From the NCBI RefSeq assembly GCF_013376475.1, contig NZ_CP045508.1:1051501-1115500 (forward strand): 64,000 nucleotides of DNA, given 5' to 3'. The DNA comes from Desulfolutivibrio sulfoxidireducens (lineage in GTDB: Bacteria; Desulfobacterota; Desulfovibrionia; Desulfovibrionales; Desulfovibrionaceae). A program made the position numbers and the translations under genes. Below, in pieces: positions 42,237 to 51,056 of the stretch. The notes under the pieces are model-generated. The model had not been told where the DNA came from, ran no database searches, and was given only the letters and a program-made list of their open reading frames with translations. Positions within the stretch are counted from its first letter, which is position 1. Each line of letters begins with the position of its first letter.

Positions 42237-42925
42237 CGCGACAAACCTCAAAGCGTCATTTCCCCCTCTCGGGGGACGAACCGGCTTGGCCGGAGGTGAT
42301 CGGGCATTGCCCCGGCGGTCGCGCCCGGCCCGGAACCGGGGAGTCGGCCGGGCGTGACGACAGGGGAGGGTGACATTATATATGTGAACATAGGATTTCA
42401 GACATACGAATTTTAAAAAGTTGCTACTGCGGTTTCATCTACTCCCACCGGTCAAAAGATGCAATCGGTTTCGTGAAAAAAAGCGCATCTCCGGCCGGGC
42501 CGCCCAGGGATTGGGGTCGGTCCGGGAGCACGGTGGGGGCGGTCCCGGGAGCCCCGGGGGAGGGAGTCGTCCCGGGCGAAGGCTCCACAACGCTGGCGGT
42601 CCCGGGAGCTGGTGGGGAGGATTCATGCCTCGCCCTCCCGGGATGTTCATGCGCCGGTCCCGGGAGCCCGGGGGAGGGAGTCGTCCCGGGCGAAGGCTCC
42701 ACAACGCTGGCGGTCCCGGGAGCTGGTGGGGAGGATTCATGCCTCGCCCTCCCGGGATGTTCATGCGCCGGTCCCGGGAGCCCGGGGGAGGGAGGATTGC
42801 GGCGCGGAAAGCCCATGATCCGGGCGGCCCTTTCGGGCCGCCCGGCGGGTCGGGGGAATGTCGCGGCGGGGTGCGGCGACAAGGCCTGGAGGCGGTGCCG
42901 GGGCTACGTCGAAAAAACGCCGCTG
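42237..42925. other. Repeat-rich intergenic region without a gene
   Basis: The 42365-42430 stretch is AT-rich and may hold a promoter for the minus-strand operon. From 42541 on there is a GC-rich tandem repeat (listed separately). Open frames here exist in several frames on both strands only because the repeat unit is close to a multiple of three; none has a domain or plausible codon use. Confidence 0.65.
42541..42793. repeat. 114-bp direct tandem repeat, 2.2 copies
   Basis: Units start at 42541, 42656 and 42770 (partial) with GGTCCCGGGAGCCC. The first unit is 115 bp and the second 114 bp; they are otherwise nearly identical. Each unit contains several CCCGGG palindromes and the pair CCCTCCCGGGATGTTCATG / GGAGGATTCATG. 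It lies between the protease-like gene and the His-rich gene. Confidence 0.9.
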
Positions 42926-43189
42926 TTAGTGGGAATGGTCGTGGGGGGCGTTCGCATGGTCCGGATGGTCGTGGTCATGGGCGCCGTGCTCGCCGGCATG
43001 ATCGTGGTCGTGGGCCATGGCGTTCGCGCCGTGGTCGTGGGGGTGCTTGTGCTCGTGGGTGTGCTCGTGGGCGTGGGTGTGGTCGTGGGGATGGGAATGC
43101 TTTCCGATCCCGGGATGCTCGTGTTCGTGGGTGTGTTCGTGGGTGTGCTCATGGACGTGCTCGTGGCGGTGCTCGTGATCTCCCTTCAT
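42926..43189 (-). CDS. Histidine-rich metal-binding protein
   Basis: An 87-aa protein of which about 34 residues are His. It is built from HEH, HDH and HTHEH units (HEHRHEHVHEHTHEH, later HDHTHAHEHTHEHKHPHDH). There is no Cys, signal peptide or folded domain. Such sequences bind nickel, zinc or cobalt, as in Hpn-type storage proteins and HypB- or transporter-associated tails. ATG at 43189 has AGGAGGA upstream, which supports expression despite the low complexity. Two adjacent palindromes about 170-200 bases upstream (43359-43394) could bind a metalloregulator. Metal storage or delivery is inferred from composition; the metal is unknown. Confidence 0.72.
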   Translation of the reverse strand: MKGDHEHRHEHVHEHTHEHTHEHEHPGIGKHSHPHDHTHAHEHTHEHKHPHDHGANAMAHDHDHAGEHGAHDHDHPDHANAPHDHSH

Positions 43190-43358
43190 GGCGATTCCTC
43201 CTGGCTCTCGTTCGTTTCGGGGTCGGCTGGCCTTGGGGCTCGGCCGGATCGTTTCACCTGTGGTCTCTGGGGCGGGGTCCTCGGAAAACCTGGTCGGGTG
43301 CGATGCCCCGCGAGAGTCCCGGATCCTGCCCACTGTCTTGAGGAAAAGATAACCAATT

Positions 43359-43394
43359 GTATTTGCATGTAAATACGGCAAAATGATTATTTTG
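43359..43394. promoter_or_regulatory. Two adjacent palindromes upstream of the His-rich gene
   Basis: GTATTTGCATGTAAATAC (43359-43376) is palindromic at 8 of 9 base pairs. CAAAAT-GATT-ATTTTG (43379-43394) has perfect 6-bp arms. They lie in a rare AT-rich patch within the 43190-43736 spacer, which otherwise holds no gene. Operator function is inferred. Confidence 0.45.
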
Positions 43395-43736
43395 ATGCGG
43401 CCTCCCGGTGCCAATTTGCGGGCAACCAGCCGGAGTTGTGCGGCGAATCCGAGGCAACGGGGCACAAAGCGGCCCTCGGACGCATGAGAGGATGCCGGAC
43501 GTGGCACGTCCAGGCCGTCCGGTCGTGCCGTCAGCCCTCCGGAAGGTCGCCGGCCAGGGGATTTCATGCGCCCTTATGCTAAAGATAACATACTGAGATG
43601 TCAGGGAAACGCCGGGGGGGTTCCTTGCCAGTGGATGTCAAATCGGGCATAAGTCAGTCACGACATAAGAAGAGAATGCGACCCCTCCGGCCGCCGCGAG
43701 ACGGCGGACGAGCGCGGGGTGCCTGGAGGCAAGGAT

Positions 43737-44771
43737 ATGCGGCGAACGGGAATGCGCGAGGTGGCTGTGGCCGATGCCGTGGGCATGGTCCTGTGCCACG
43801 ATATCACCCGCATCGTGCCTGGCGAGTTCAAGGGGCCGGCCTTCCGAAAAGGCCACGTGGTCACCCAGAACGACATCCATGAACTGTTGCGCGTGGGCAA
43901 GGAGCATCTCTACGTGCTCGACCCCATGCCCGGCTTTCTGCACGAGGACGAGGCCGCCCGGCGCATCGCCCTGGCCGTGTCCGGGGGCAATCTGACCATG
44001 ACCGAGGCCTGCGAGGGCCGGGTCAACCTGTCCTCGGACATCCACGGCCTTCTGGTCGTGGACCCCGAGGCCCTTCTGGCCGTCAATTCCCTGGGCGAGA
44101 TCGCCCTGGCCAGCCTGCACACCTTCCAGGAGGTCCAGCCAGGACAGCTCGTGGCCGGGACCCGGGTCATCCCCCTTTTGATCGAGGAGGAGAAGATCAA
44201 ACGGGTGGAGGAGTGTTGCGCCGGCAGGGCCGTGATCCGGGTGGCCCCGTTCCGGAGTTGCCGGGTGGGCGTGGTCACCACCGGCAGCGAGGTCTACCAC
44301 GGCCGCATAAAAGACGCCTTCGGACCGGTCCTGCGCGACAAGTTCTCCAGGCTCGGAAGCGCCGTCTTCGACCAGCGCGTCACCTCCGACGACGTGGACA
44401 TGACCGCGAACGCCATCCGCGACCTTCTGGCCGACGGCGCGGACATGATCGCGGTCACCGGAGGCATGTCCGTGGACCCCGACGACCGCACCCCGGCCGC
44501 CATCCGGGCCGCCGGCGGCCGGCGGGTGGTCTACGGCTCCCCCACCTTTCCCGGGGCCATGTTCCTTCTGGCCCACATCGGCGACGTGCCCATCCTCGGG
44601 CTTCCCGGCTGCGTCATGTACCACCGGGCCAGCATCTTCGACCTGATCGTGCCCAGAATTCTGGCGGGAATCGAGGTTACCGCGCACGACGTGGCGGCCC
44701 TGGGACACGGCGGCTTTTGCGCCTCGTGCGCCGTGTGCCGTTTCCCGGCCTGTCCGTTCGGCAAGGGATGA
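43737..44771 (+). CDS. MoeA/MogA-like molybdopterin-binding protein
   Basis: A 344-aa protein with the molybdopterin-binding (MoaB/MogA/MoeA) domain in its C-terminal half: CRVGVVTTGSEVYHGRI near residue 178, SDDVDMTANAIRDLL, ADMIAVTGGMSVDPDD and ILGLPGCVMYHRASIFDLIVPRI. The N-terminal part (VADAVGMVLCHDITRIVPGEFKG) resembles MoeA. It ends in a Cys cluster, FCASCAVCRFPACPFGKG, that may bind a metal. GGAGG lies before the ATG at 43737. It precedes the aldehyde oxidoreductase by 64 bases and probably loads or modifies its molybdenum cofactor. Confidence 0.84.
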   Translation: MRRTGMREVAVADAVGMVLCHDITRIVPGEFKGPAFRKGHVVTQNDIHELLRVGKEHLYVLDPMPGFLHEDEAARRIALAVSGGNLTMTEACEGRVNLSSDIHGLLVVDPEALLAVNSLGEIALASLHTFQEVQPGQLVAGTRVIPLLIEEEKIKRVEECCAGRAVIRVAPFRSCRVGVVTTGSEVYHGRIKDAFGPVLRDKFSRLGSAVFDQRVTSDDVDMTANAIRDLLADGADMIAVTGGMSVDPDDRTPAAIRAAGGRRVVYGSPTFPGAMFLLAHIGDVPILGLPGCVMYHRASIFDLIVPRILAGIEVTAHDVAALGHGGFCASCAVCRFPACPFGKG

Positions 44772-44835
44772 CACCATCCGGCCCGCCCGGCCGGAGGCGA
44801 TACCAGAGAGTGCAACCATGCCAAGGAGGCAGCAT

Positions 44836-47559
44836 ATGATTCAAAAGGAACTTATCGTCAACGGCGTGAAAAAAAGTATGGTCGTGGCGGCGGACGCCAC
44901 CCTGGCCGATGTCCTGCGCGAGCAGCTTCTGCTTACCGGGGTCAAGATCGGCTGCGGCCAGGGCCAGTGCGGCGCGTGCAGCGTCATCCTGGACGGCAAG
45001 GTGGTGCGTTCCTGCATCACCAAGATGAAACGCGTCCCCGACGGCGCAAACGTGACCACCATCGAGGGCGTGGGCACCCCGGACGCCCCGCATGCCCTGC
45101 AACTGGCCTGGATGGTGCATGGCGCGGCCCAATGCGGCTTCTGCTCCCCGGGATTCATCGTCTCGGCCAAGGGACTCCTTGACGAGAACAAAAATCCCAC
45201 CCGCGAGGAGGTCCGCGACTGGTTCCAGAAACACAAGAACGCCTGCCGCTGCACCGGCTACAAGCCCCTGGTGGACGCGGTCATGGACGCGGCCAAGGTG
45301 CTGCGCGGCGAGATGACCGCCGCCGATCTGGCCTACAAGCTGCCCGCTGACGGCCGGGCCTTCGGCTCGAAGCTGCCCCGGCCCTCGGCCCTGGCCAAGG
45401 TCACCGGAACCTGCGACTACGGCGCGGATTTGGCCCACAAGATGCCCAAGGACACCCTGCACCTGGCCCTGGTCCAGTCGCCCGTGTCCCATGCCAACAT
45501 CAAGGGCATCGACGCGTCCGAGGCGCTTACGATGCCCGGGGTGCATTCGGTTCTGACCCACAAGGACGTCAAGGGCAAAAACCGCATCACCGGCCTTATC
45601 ACCTTCCCCACCAACAAGGGCGACGGCTGGGACCGCCCGATTTTGTGCGACACCAAGGTCTTCCAGTACGGCGACGCCGTGGCCATCGTGTGTGCCGACT
45701 CGGAAAAGCGGGCCCGGGCCGCGGCCGAGAAGGTGAAGGTCGAATACGAGGAACTGCCGGCCTACATGAGCGCCCCGGCGGCCATGGCCGAGGACGCCAT
45801 CGAGATCCATCCCGGCACCCCCAACGTCTATTACATCCAAAAGATCGCCAAGGGAGCGGACACCGCGCCCATCTTCGAGAAGGCCGACGTGGTGGCCAGG
45901 GACGACTTCTACGTCGGACGCCAGCCGCACATGCCCATCGAGCCCGACGTCGGGTTCGCCTACATAAACGACGAGGGCAAGCTGGTCATCCACTCCAAGT
46001 CCATCGGCCTGCACCTGCACCTGTACATGATCGCCCCGGGCATGGGCATCGAGCCCGAAAACGTGGTCATGGTCCAGAACCCGACCGGCGGCACCTTCGG
46101 CTACAAGTTCAGCCCGACCATGGAGGCCCTGGTGGGCGTGGCCGCCCTGGCCACGGGCAAGCCCGTGCACCTGCGCTACGACTACCAGCAGCAGATGGCC
46201 TACACCGGCAAGCGCTCGCCGTTTTTCATGAACGTGGGGTTTGCCGCGGACAAGTCCGGCAAGCTTCTGGCCATGGAAAGCGACTGGACCGTGGATCACG
46301 GCCCCTATTCCGAGTTCGGAGACCTTCTGACCCTGCGCGGGGCCCAGTTTATCGGCGCGGGCTACGGCATCCCGGCCATCAGGGGCGAGGGCCGCACCGT
46401 CTGCACCAACCATGCCTGGGGTTCGGCGTTTCGCGGCTACGGCGCGCCGCAAAGCGAGTTCGCCTCGGAAGTGCTCATGGACGAACTGGCCGAGAAACTC
46501 GGCATGGATCCCCTGGAACTGCGCTATGTGAACGCCTACCGCAAGGGCGACACCAACCCCTCCGGCCAGGACCCCGAGGTCTACAGCCTGCCCGAGATGC
46601 TGGACCTCCTGCGGCCCAAGTACCAGGCCGCCCTGGAGAAGGCCAAGAAGAACTCCACGGCCGAGATCAAGCGCGGCGTGGGCATCTCCCTTGGCGTCTA
46701 CGGCTCGGGCCTGGACGGTCCGGACTCCTCCGAGGCCTGGGTCGAACTCAACGCCGACGGCGGCGTGACCGTGTACTCCTGCTGGGAGGACCACGGCCAG
46801 GGCGCGGACTCCGGGGCCCAGTGCACGGCCCACGAGGGCCTTCTGCCGCTTGGAATCCCGCCCGAGAAGATCCGCCTGGTCATGAATGACACCAGCAAGG
46901 CCCCCAACAGCGGCCCGGCCGGCGGCAGCCGCTCCCAGGTCATGACCGGCAACGCCATCCGCGTGGGTTGCGAGCTTTTGGTCAAGGCCATGCAAAAGCC
47001 CGGTGGCGGGTATCGCACCTATGACGAGATGGTGGCCGAGAAGCTGCCCCTTCGCTACAGCGGCAAGTGGACCGCCCCGGCCTCCAACTGCGACGAGAAC
47101 GGCCAGGGAAGCCCGTTTTGCTGCTACATGTACGGCGTGTTCATGGCCGAGGTGGCCGTGGACGTGGCCACGGGCAAGACCGCGGTGGAAAAGATGACCC
47201 TGGTGGCCGACCTGGGCAGCCTGTGCAACAAGCTCGTGGTGGACGGCCAGATGTACGGCGGCCTGGCCCAGGGCATCGGCCTGGCGCTTTCCGAGGACTA
47301 CGAGGACATAAAGAAGCATTCCAATCTGGTCGGGGCCGGATTCCCGTTCATCAAGCAGATCCCCGACGACATGGAACTGGTCTATGTGGAGTCCAGGCGG
47401 CCCGACGGTCCCTTCGGGGCCTCGGGATCGGGCGAACTGCCCCTGACCTGCCCCCACGCGGCCATCTCCAACGCCATCCACAACGCCTGCGGCGTGCGCA
47501 TCACCAGGCTGCCGGCCCTGCCGGAAAAGGTCCTGGCGGGACTGAAGGCCTTGGGATAG
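44836..47559 (+). CDS. mop: Molybdenum aldehyde oxidoreductase
   Basis: A 907-aa enzyme of the xanthine oxidase family, the length recalled for D. gigas MOP. It oxidises aldehydes to carboxylates. The N-terminal [2Fe-2S] domain has CGQGQCGACSVILDGKVVRSC (residues about 40-60) and the second has CGFCSPGF and CRCTGY (residues about 100-140). There is no FAD domain, as in MOP. The molybdopterin cytosine dinucleotide domain has GGTFGYKF, AFRGYGAPQ and the catalytic Glu region near the C-terminus (GASGSGELPLTCPHAAI). AAGGAGG fixes the start at 44836. It is followed by a long run of accessory genes that probably mature or use it. Confidence 0.96.
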   Translation: MIQKELIVNGVKKSMVVAADATLADVLREQLLLTGVKIGCGQGQCGACSVILDGKVVRSCITKMKRVPDGANVTTIEGVGTPDAPHALQLAWMVHGAAQCGFCSPGFIVSAKGLLDENKNPTREEVRDWFQKHKNACRCTGYKPLVDAVMDAAKVLRGEMTAADLAYKLPADGRAFGSKLPRPSALAKVTGTCDYGADLAHKMPKDTLHLALVQSPVSHANIKGIDASEALTMPGVHSVLTHKDVKGKNRITGLITFPTNKGDGWDRPILCDTKVFQYGDAVAIVCADSEKRARAAAEKVKVEYEELPAYMSAPAAMAEDAIEIHPGTPNVYYIQKIAKGADTAPIFEKADVVARDDFYVGRQPHMPIEPDVGFAYINDEGKLVIHSKSIGLHLHLYMIAPGMGIEPENVVMVQNPTGGTFGYKFSPTMEALVGVAALATGKPVHLRYDYQQQMAYTGKRSPFFMNVGFAADKSGKLLAMESDWTVDHGPYSEFGDLLTLRGAQFIGAGYGIPAIRGEGRTVCTNHAWGSAFRGYGAPQSEFASEVLMDELAEKLGMDPLELRYVNAYRKGDTNPSGQDPEVYSLPEMLDLLRPKYQAALEKAKKNSTAEIKRGVGISLGVYGSGLDGPDSSEAWVELNADGGVTVYSCWEDHGQGADSGAQCTAHEGLLPLGIPPEKIRLVMNDTSKAPNSGPAGGSRSQVMTGNAIRVGCELLVKAMQKPGGGYRTYDEMVAEKLPLRYSGKWTAPASNCDENGQGSPFCCYMYGVFMAEVAVDVATGKTAVEKMTLVADLGSLCNKLVVDGQMYGGLAQGIGLALSEDYEDIKKHSNLVGAGFPFIKQIPDDMELVYVESRRPDGPFGASGSGELPLTCPHAAISNAIHNACGVRITRLPALPEKVLAGLKALG

Positions 47560-47689
47560 TCTTCGGGCATGGCGCCTCCACCGTCCGGACCCGGACGGTG
47601 TGAACGGACGAGACAACGGGCCATTGGCCCACACGGCGAACGGGCGGGCGCGACATGGCGTCCGCCCGTTCGTTCCCCGAGGCCCCGAT

Positions 47690-50065
47690 ATGGAGCAAAG
47701 CGAACTTCGCGACTGGGAGGCCCGCTGCATCCAGGAGGAACCGCCCGCCTGCCGGGCGGCCTGCCCCCTGCATGTGGACGTGCGGGCCTTCATGGAGGCC
47801 ATGGCCGCCGGAAAGACCGTGGCCGCGCGCAAGGTCCTGGAACGGACTATGCCCCTGCCCGGGGTCCTGGCCCGCATCTGCGACCATCCCTGCGAGGCGG
47901 CCTGCCTGCGCCGGGACCTGGGCGGCTCCCTGGCCGTGGGAGAGCTGGAGCGGTTTTGCGCGCGCAATGCCCCACCCGGCCCCAAACCCCTGGTGCTTCC
48001 GGCCAAGGGCAAACGCGCCGCCGTGCTCGGCGCGGGGCTTGCCGCCCTGACCGTGGCCTGGGACCTGGTCAGGAAGGGCTACGGGGTCACGGTCCATTTC
48101 CAGGAGGACGCGCCGGGCGGCCGGCTGCGCGATTTTCCCGCGACCCTTCTGCCCCCGGAGATCCTGGCCGCCGAGGTGGCCATGCTTGCGCGCATGGGCG
48201 TGGCCTTCGCCCCGGCAACGGTCCTTGACGCCGCGTTTCTGGCCAGCGCGCGCAACGATTTCGACGCCGTGTTCGTGGAATACGGGGCCGGCGCGGTCGC
48301 AGGGCACGGATCGGGCCTGTGTCCGGACTCCCGCGACGCCGTGGACCCGATGACCCTTTCGGCAAGCGATCCGGGGCTGTGTTTCGGCGGTTGGCCCGGC
48401 CCGGACGGTGCGTTTTCGCCCATGGCCCAGGCCGCCGACGGCCGCCGGGCCGCCTCCACCATGGATCGGATCCTGAGCGGGGTGTCGCTTACGGCCTCGC
48501 GGGAAAAGGAAGGCCCGACCCCCACCCGGCTTTTCACCCAGACCAGCCATGTCCCGGCCGCGCCCTGGACCGTCCCGGCCGATCCCGCCGGAGGCCTGAC
48601 CCCGGCCGAGGCCGTGGCCGAGGCGGGTCGGTGCCTGTCCTGCGAGTGTCTGGAGTGCATCAAGGTCTGCGCCTATCTTAAGCGCTACCAGGGCTATCCC
48701 AAGACCTACGCCCGGCGCTTCTACAACAACGCGGCCATCGTCAAGGGCCACCACCAGGCCAACAAGATGATCAATTCGTGCAGCCTGTGCGGGCTGTGCA
48801 CCGAGGTCTGCCCCGAGTCCTTTTCCATGGCCGATCTGTGTCTGACGGCCCGGCGGGACATGGTGGAGCGGGGCACGATGCCGCCTTCGGCCTTCGAGTT
48901 CGCGCTCACGGACATGGCCGAAAGCGACTCCGAGGCCTGCGCCCTGGCCATGCCCGCACCCGGGGCCGAGTCCTGCGGCCATCTTTTCTTCCCGGGCTGC
49001 CAGTTGGCCGGGGCCTCGCCGGACAAGGTCCGGCTGGTCTACGATCACCTGCGGGGGAAACTGCCCGGCGGGGTGGGGATCAGGCTCGGCTGTTGCGGCG
49101 TGCCCGGACGCTGGGCCGGCCGCGAGGACCTCTTCGCCGCGTCCATGGCCCGGTTCCGGGCCGACTGGGAGGGCCTCGGGCGTCCCAGGGTGGTCGCGGC
49201 CTGCGCCACGTGCCTGAAAACCCTGACCGAGGCCGTGCCGGACATCCCGGCCGTATCCCTGTGGCGGGTTCTGGCCGGGGAGACCGGATTGCCAGGCGGC
49301 GCGCCGTGCGCCGAGGCCGAAAAACGGACCCTGGCCGTGCACGATCCCTGTACCTCGCGCCACGATGCCCAAAGCCGGGCCGCCGTGCGCGACCTGCTGT
49401 CCCGGCTTGGGGTCACGGCCCTGGAGCCCCCCTTGACCGGCCGGTTCACCGAGTGTTGCGGCTACGGCGGGCTCATGTGGAACGCCGATCCGGACATGGC
49501 CAAGACCGTGGCCGAAAGACGCGCCGACGTCGCCCCGGGGGACTACGTGGTGTCCTGCGCCATGTGCCGGGACATGCTGTGGCGGGCCGGCAACCGGGCC
49601 GTGCATCTTCTGGATCTGATCTTTCCCGGACCCGGCGGCCCAGGCGGGCCGGAACTCGCCGCGCCGGCCGGGCTGTCGGCCAGACGGCGCAACCGGGCCG
49701 CGCTGCGCCGGGACATGGCCCGCGAGATTTTCGGGATCAAGGAGGAGGCCATGGAGGCACAAGACGGCGTCGCCGTGACCATCGCCCCGGAGGTGCTGGC
49801 CCTTCTGGAGGAGCGGCGCATCCTGGACGTGGACGTCCGGGCCGTGGTCGCCCGGGCCGAGGCCACGGGCGAAAAATTCCTGGACAAGGCCACGGGCCGG
49901 TATCTGGCCGCCGCGCGCCGGGGCAACGTGACCTTCTGGGTGCTCTACGCCGGCCGGGCCGGGACGTTTACGGTGCATGACGCCTACTGCCACCGCATGG
50001 ACGTGCCCGGGGCCAGCCAGGGCCCGGACGCCCGGACCGACCAGCGCGGGGAGGACCGCCCATGA
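47690..50065 (+). CDS. Multidomain flavoprotein / Fe-S / CCG oxidoreductase of the mop operon
   Basis: A 791-aa fusion. Residues 1-80 resemble the GltD-type Fe-S N-terminus (CRAACPLHVDVRAF, ICDHPCEAACLRRDLG). Residues about 100-330 are a Rossmann flavoprotein segment (AVLGAGLAALTVAWDLVRKG), which looks short and lacks a clear second nucleotide motif. A Cys-rich part follows (CLSCECLECIKVC, CSLCGLCTEVCPES), then two CCG-type regions (FFPGCQL, LGCCGVPGRW, CATCLKTL; HDPCTSRHD, ECCGYGGL, CAMCRDMLW), and a small C-terminal domain. It is probably an electron-transfer hub for the aldehyde oxidoreductase or its maturation. The ATG at 47690 has a weak GAGG; the stop overlaps the next gene. This matches the DVU_1558 position next to the D. 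vulgaris aldehyde oxidoreductase (recalled). Confidence 0.82.
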   Translation: MEQSELRDWEARCIQEEPPACRAACPLHVDVRAFMEAMAAGKTVAARKVLERTMPLPGVLARICDHPCEAACLRRDLGGSLAVGELERFCARNAPPGPKPLVLPAKGKRAAVLGAGLAALTVAWDLVRKGYGVTVHFQEDAPGGRLRDFPATLLPPEILAAEVAMLARMGVAFAPATVLDAAFLASARNDFDAVFVEYGAGAVAGHGSGLCPDSRDAVDPMTLSASDPGLCFGGWPGPDGAFSPMAQAADGRRAASTMDRILSGVSLTASREKEGPTPTRLFTQTSHVPAAPWTVPADPAGGLTPAEAVAEAGRCLSCECLECIKVCAYLKRYQGYPKTYARRFYNNAAIVKGHHQANKMINSCSLCGLCTEVCPESFSMADLCLTARRDMVERGTMPPSAFEFALTDMAESDSEACALAMPAPGAESCGHLFFPGCQLAGASPDKVRLVYDHLRGKLPGGVGIRLGCCGVPGRWAGREDLFAASMARFRADWEGLGRPRVVAACATCLKTLTEAVPDIPAVSLWRVLAGETGLPGGAPCAEAEKRTLAVHDPCTSRHDAQSRAAVRDLLSRLGVTALEPPLTGRFTECCGYGGLMWNADPDMAKTVAERRADVAPGDYVVSCAMCRDMLWRAGNRAVHLLDLIFPGPGGPGGPELAAPAGLSARRRNRAALRRDMAREIFGIKEEAMEAQDGVAVTIAPEVLALLEERRILDVDVRAVVARAEATGEKFLDKATGRYLAAARRGNVTFWVLYAGRAGTFTVHDAYCHRMDVPGASQGPDARTDQRGEDRP

Positions 50066-50277
50066 GCATGGAACCGGCCTATACCCCAGACCCCGGGGAC
50101 TGGACCTGCGGCCGCTGCGGCGGTCCCCTGGTCCAGTCCAAGGTGGAGGTGACCTACCTGGGCAGCGTTTTCGCCGTCATCCTGCCCACCTGCCCGGCCT
50201 GCGGCCTGACGCTTGTGCCCAAGTCCCTGGCCGAGGGCAAGATGGCCGAGGTGGAGGCCCTTTTGGAGGACAAGTGA
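50062..50277 (+). CDS. Small CxxC zinc-ribbon/redox protein (DVU_1557-like)
   Basis: A 71-aa protein with two CxxC pairs, WTCGRCGGPL near residue 15 and PTCPACGLTLV near 43, forming a rubredoxin-like or zinc-ribbon knuckle. It ends in a helix rich in Glu. The ATG overlaps the upstream stop by four bases (ATGA) and its own stop overlaps the next GTG start, so it is tightly coupled in the mop operon. It corresponds to a family recalled as the DVU_1557 redox protein. Whether it binds Fe or Zn cannot be told. Confidence 0.78.
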   Translation: MSMEPAYTPDPGDWTCGRCGGPLVQSKVEVTYLGSVFAVILPTCPACGLTLVPKSLAEGKMAEVEALLEDK

Positions 50278-51056
50278 CCTGGGCCGTTGCGGTCGATCCC
50301 GGCGCGCCGCCCGATGCCTCGTCCGGTTCGTCCGCTTCGGCCGGGGACGCGCCCCTTTTTTTGCGCTGGGATTTCCGGGCCGTGGCCGGCGAGGCGCTAC
50401 GGCCCGGGGGCCTGACGCTCACGGCCCGGGGCGTTGGCGCGGCCGGACTGTCCCCGGGCGAGGTGGTGGCCGACGTGGGCTGCGGCCCGGGGGCCAGCCT
50501 TGACTATCTGCGCGGCCGGGGTCTTTTCGCCGTGGGCGTCGAGGTCAGGCCGGACCTCGCGGCCGAGGCCGCATGCCGGGTTCCCGGCGGTGTGCTTCTG
50601 GCCCGGGCCGGGGCCTTGCCCTTCGGCTCCGGCCGCCTTGACGGCGTTTTGTGCGAGTGCGCCCTGTCCGTATTCGATGACCCGGACGCGGCCCTGGCCG
50701 AGATGGCCCGGGTCCTACGGCCCGGCGGCCGGCTGGTCGTGGCCGACCTGTACCGCCGGGACGAACCCGAGGAACAGGAGGTATCGGGGCCTGGGGGCTG
50801 CGCGGCCGGGGCCGTGTCCCGGGCCGGGCTGGCCAGGCGGCTTGCCCGGTGCGGCCTTGTTTCCCGGCTTTTCGAGGACCACTCCCGGCTTTTGGCCGAA
50901 CTGGCCGGCCGGCTGATTTTCGCCGGATTTTCGGCCGCCGACGTTGGCGCGGCCCTGGCCGGACGGCGGTGCGGCCCAGGTTCGGGCGTGCCGTGCGCCC
51001 CGGGAGGCCGAAGGCTCGGCTACTATCTGTGCGTGGCGAAAAAGGAGGCCGCATGA
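50274..51056 (+). CDS. SAM-dependent methyltransferase of the mop operon (DVU_1556-like)
   Basis: A 260-aa class I methyltransferase. The SAM motif is VVADVGCGPGASLDYLRGRG near residue 65, then VGVEVRPDLA and the conserved GVLCECALSVFDDPDAALAEMARVLRPGGRLVVADLY. The start is GTG at 50274, sharing bases with the upstream TGA and preceded by GGAGG. The C-terminus is helical and ends GGRRLGYYLCVAKKE, as in ubiquinone/menaquinone-type methyltransferases. The substrate is unknown; position suggests a step in making or modifying a cofactor for the aldehyde oxidoreductase system. Confidence 0.82.
   Translation: MTWAVAVDPGAPPDASSGSSASAGDAPLFLRWDFRAVAGEALRPGGLTLTARGVGAAGLSPGEVVADVGCGPGASLDYLRGRGLFAVGVEVRPDLAAEAACRVPGGVLLARAGALPFGSGRLDGVLCECALSVFDDPDAALAEMARVLRPGGRLVVADLYRRDEPEEQEVSGPGGCAAGAVSRAGLARRLARCGLVSRLFEDHSRLLAELAGRLIFAGFSAADVGAALAGRRCGPGSGVPCAPGGRRLGYYLCVAKKEAA

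Noticed and set aside
42541-42793. CRISPR array
   Set aside because: Only two full units of 114 bp, no short repeats with unique spacers, and no cas genes anywhere in the window.
42421-43372. Overlapping frames of about 300 codons on the plus strand
   Set aside because: They arise because the tandem repeat unit and the His-codon-rich antisense keep all frames open; composition is not protein-like.
43190-43567. A longer N-terminus for the His-rich protein
   Set aside because: The added 126 residues are Arg/Pro-rich without pattern and would cross the palindromic operator region. ATG at 43189 has a good AGGAGGA site.
44677-48012. A 1111-codon open frame on the minus strand
   Set aside because: It is the exact antisense of the aldehyde oxidoreductase and its neighbour, created by high GC. 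Its Gly/His/Val/Gln-rich translation has no domain.
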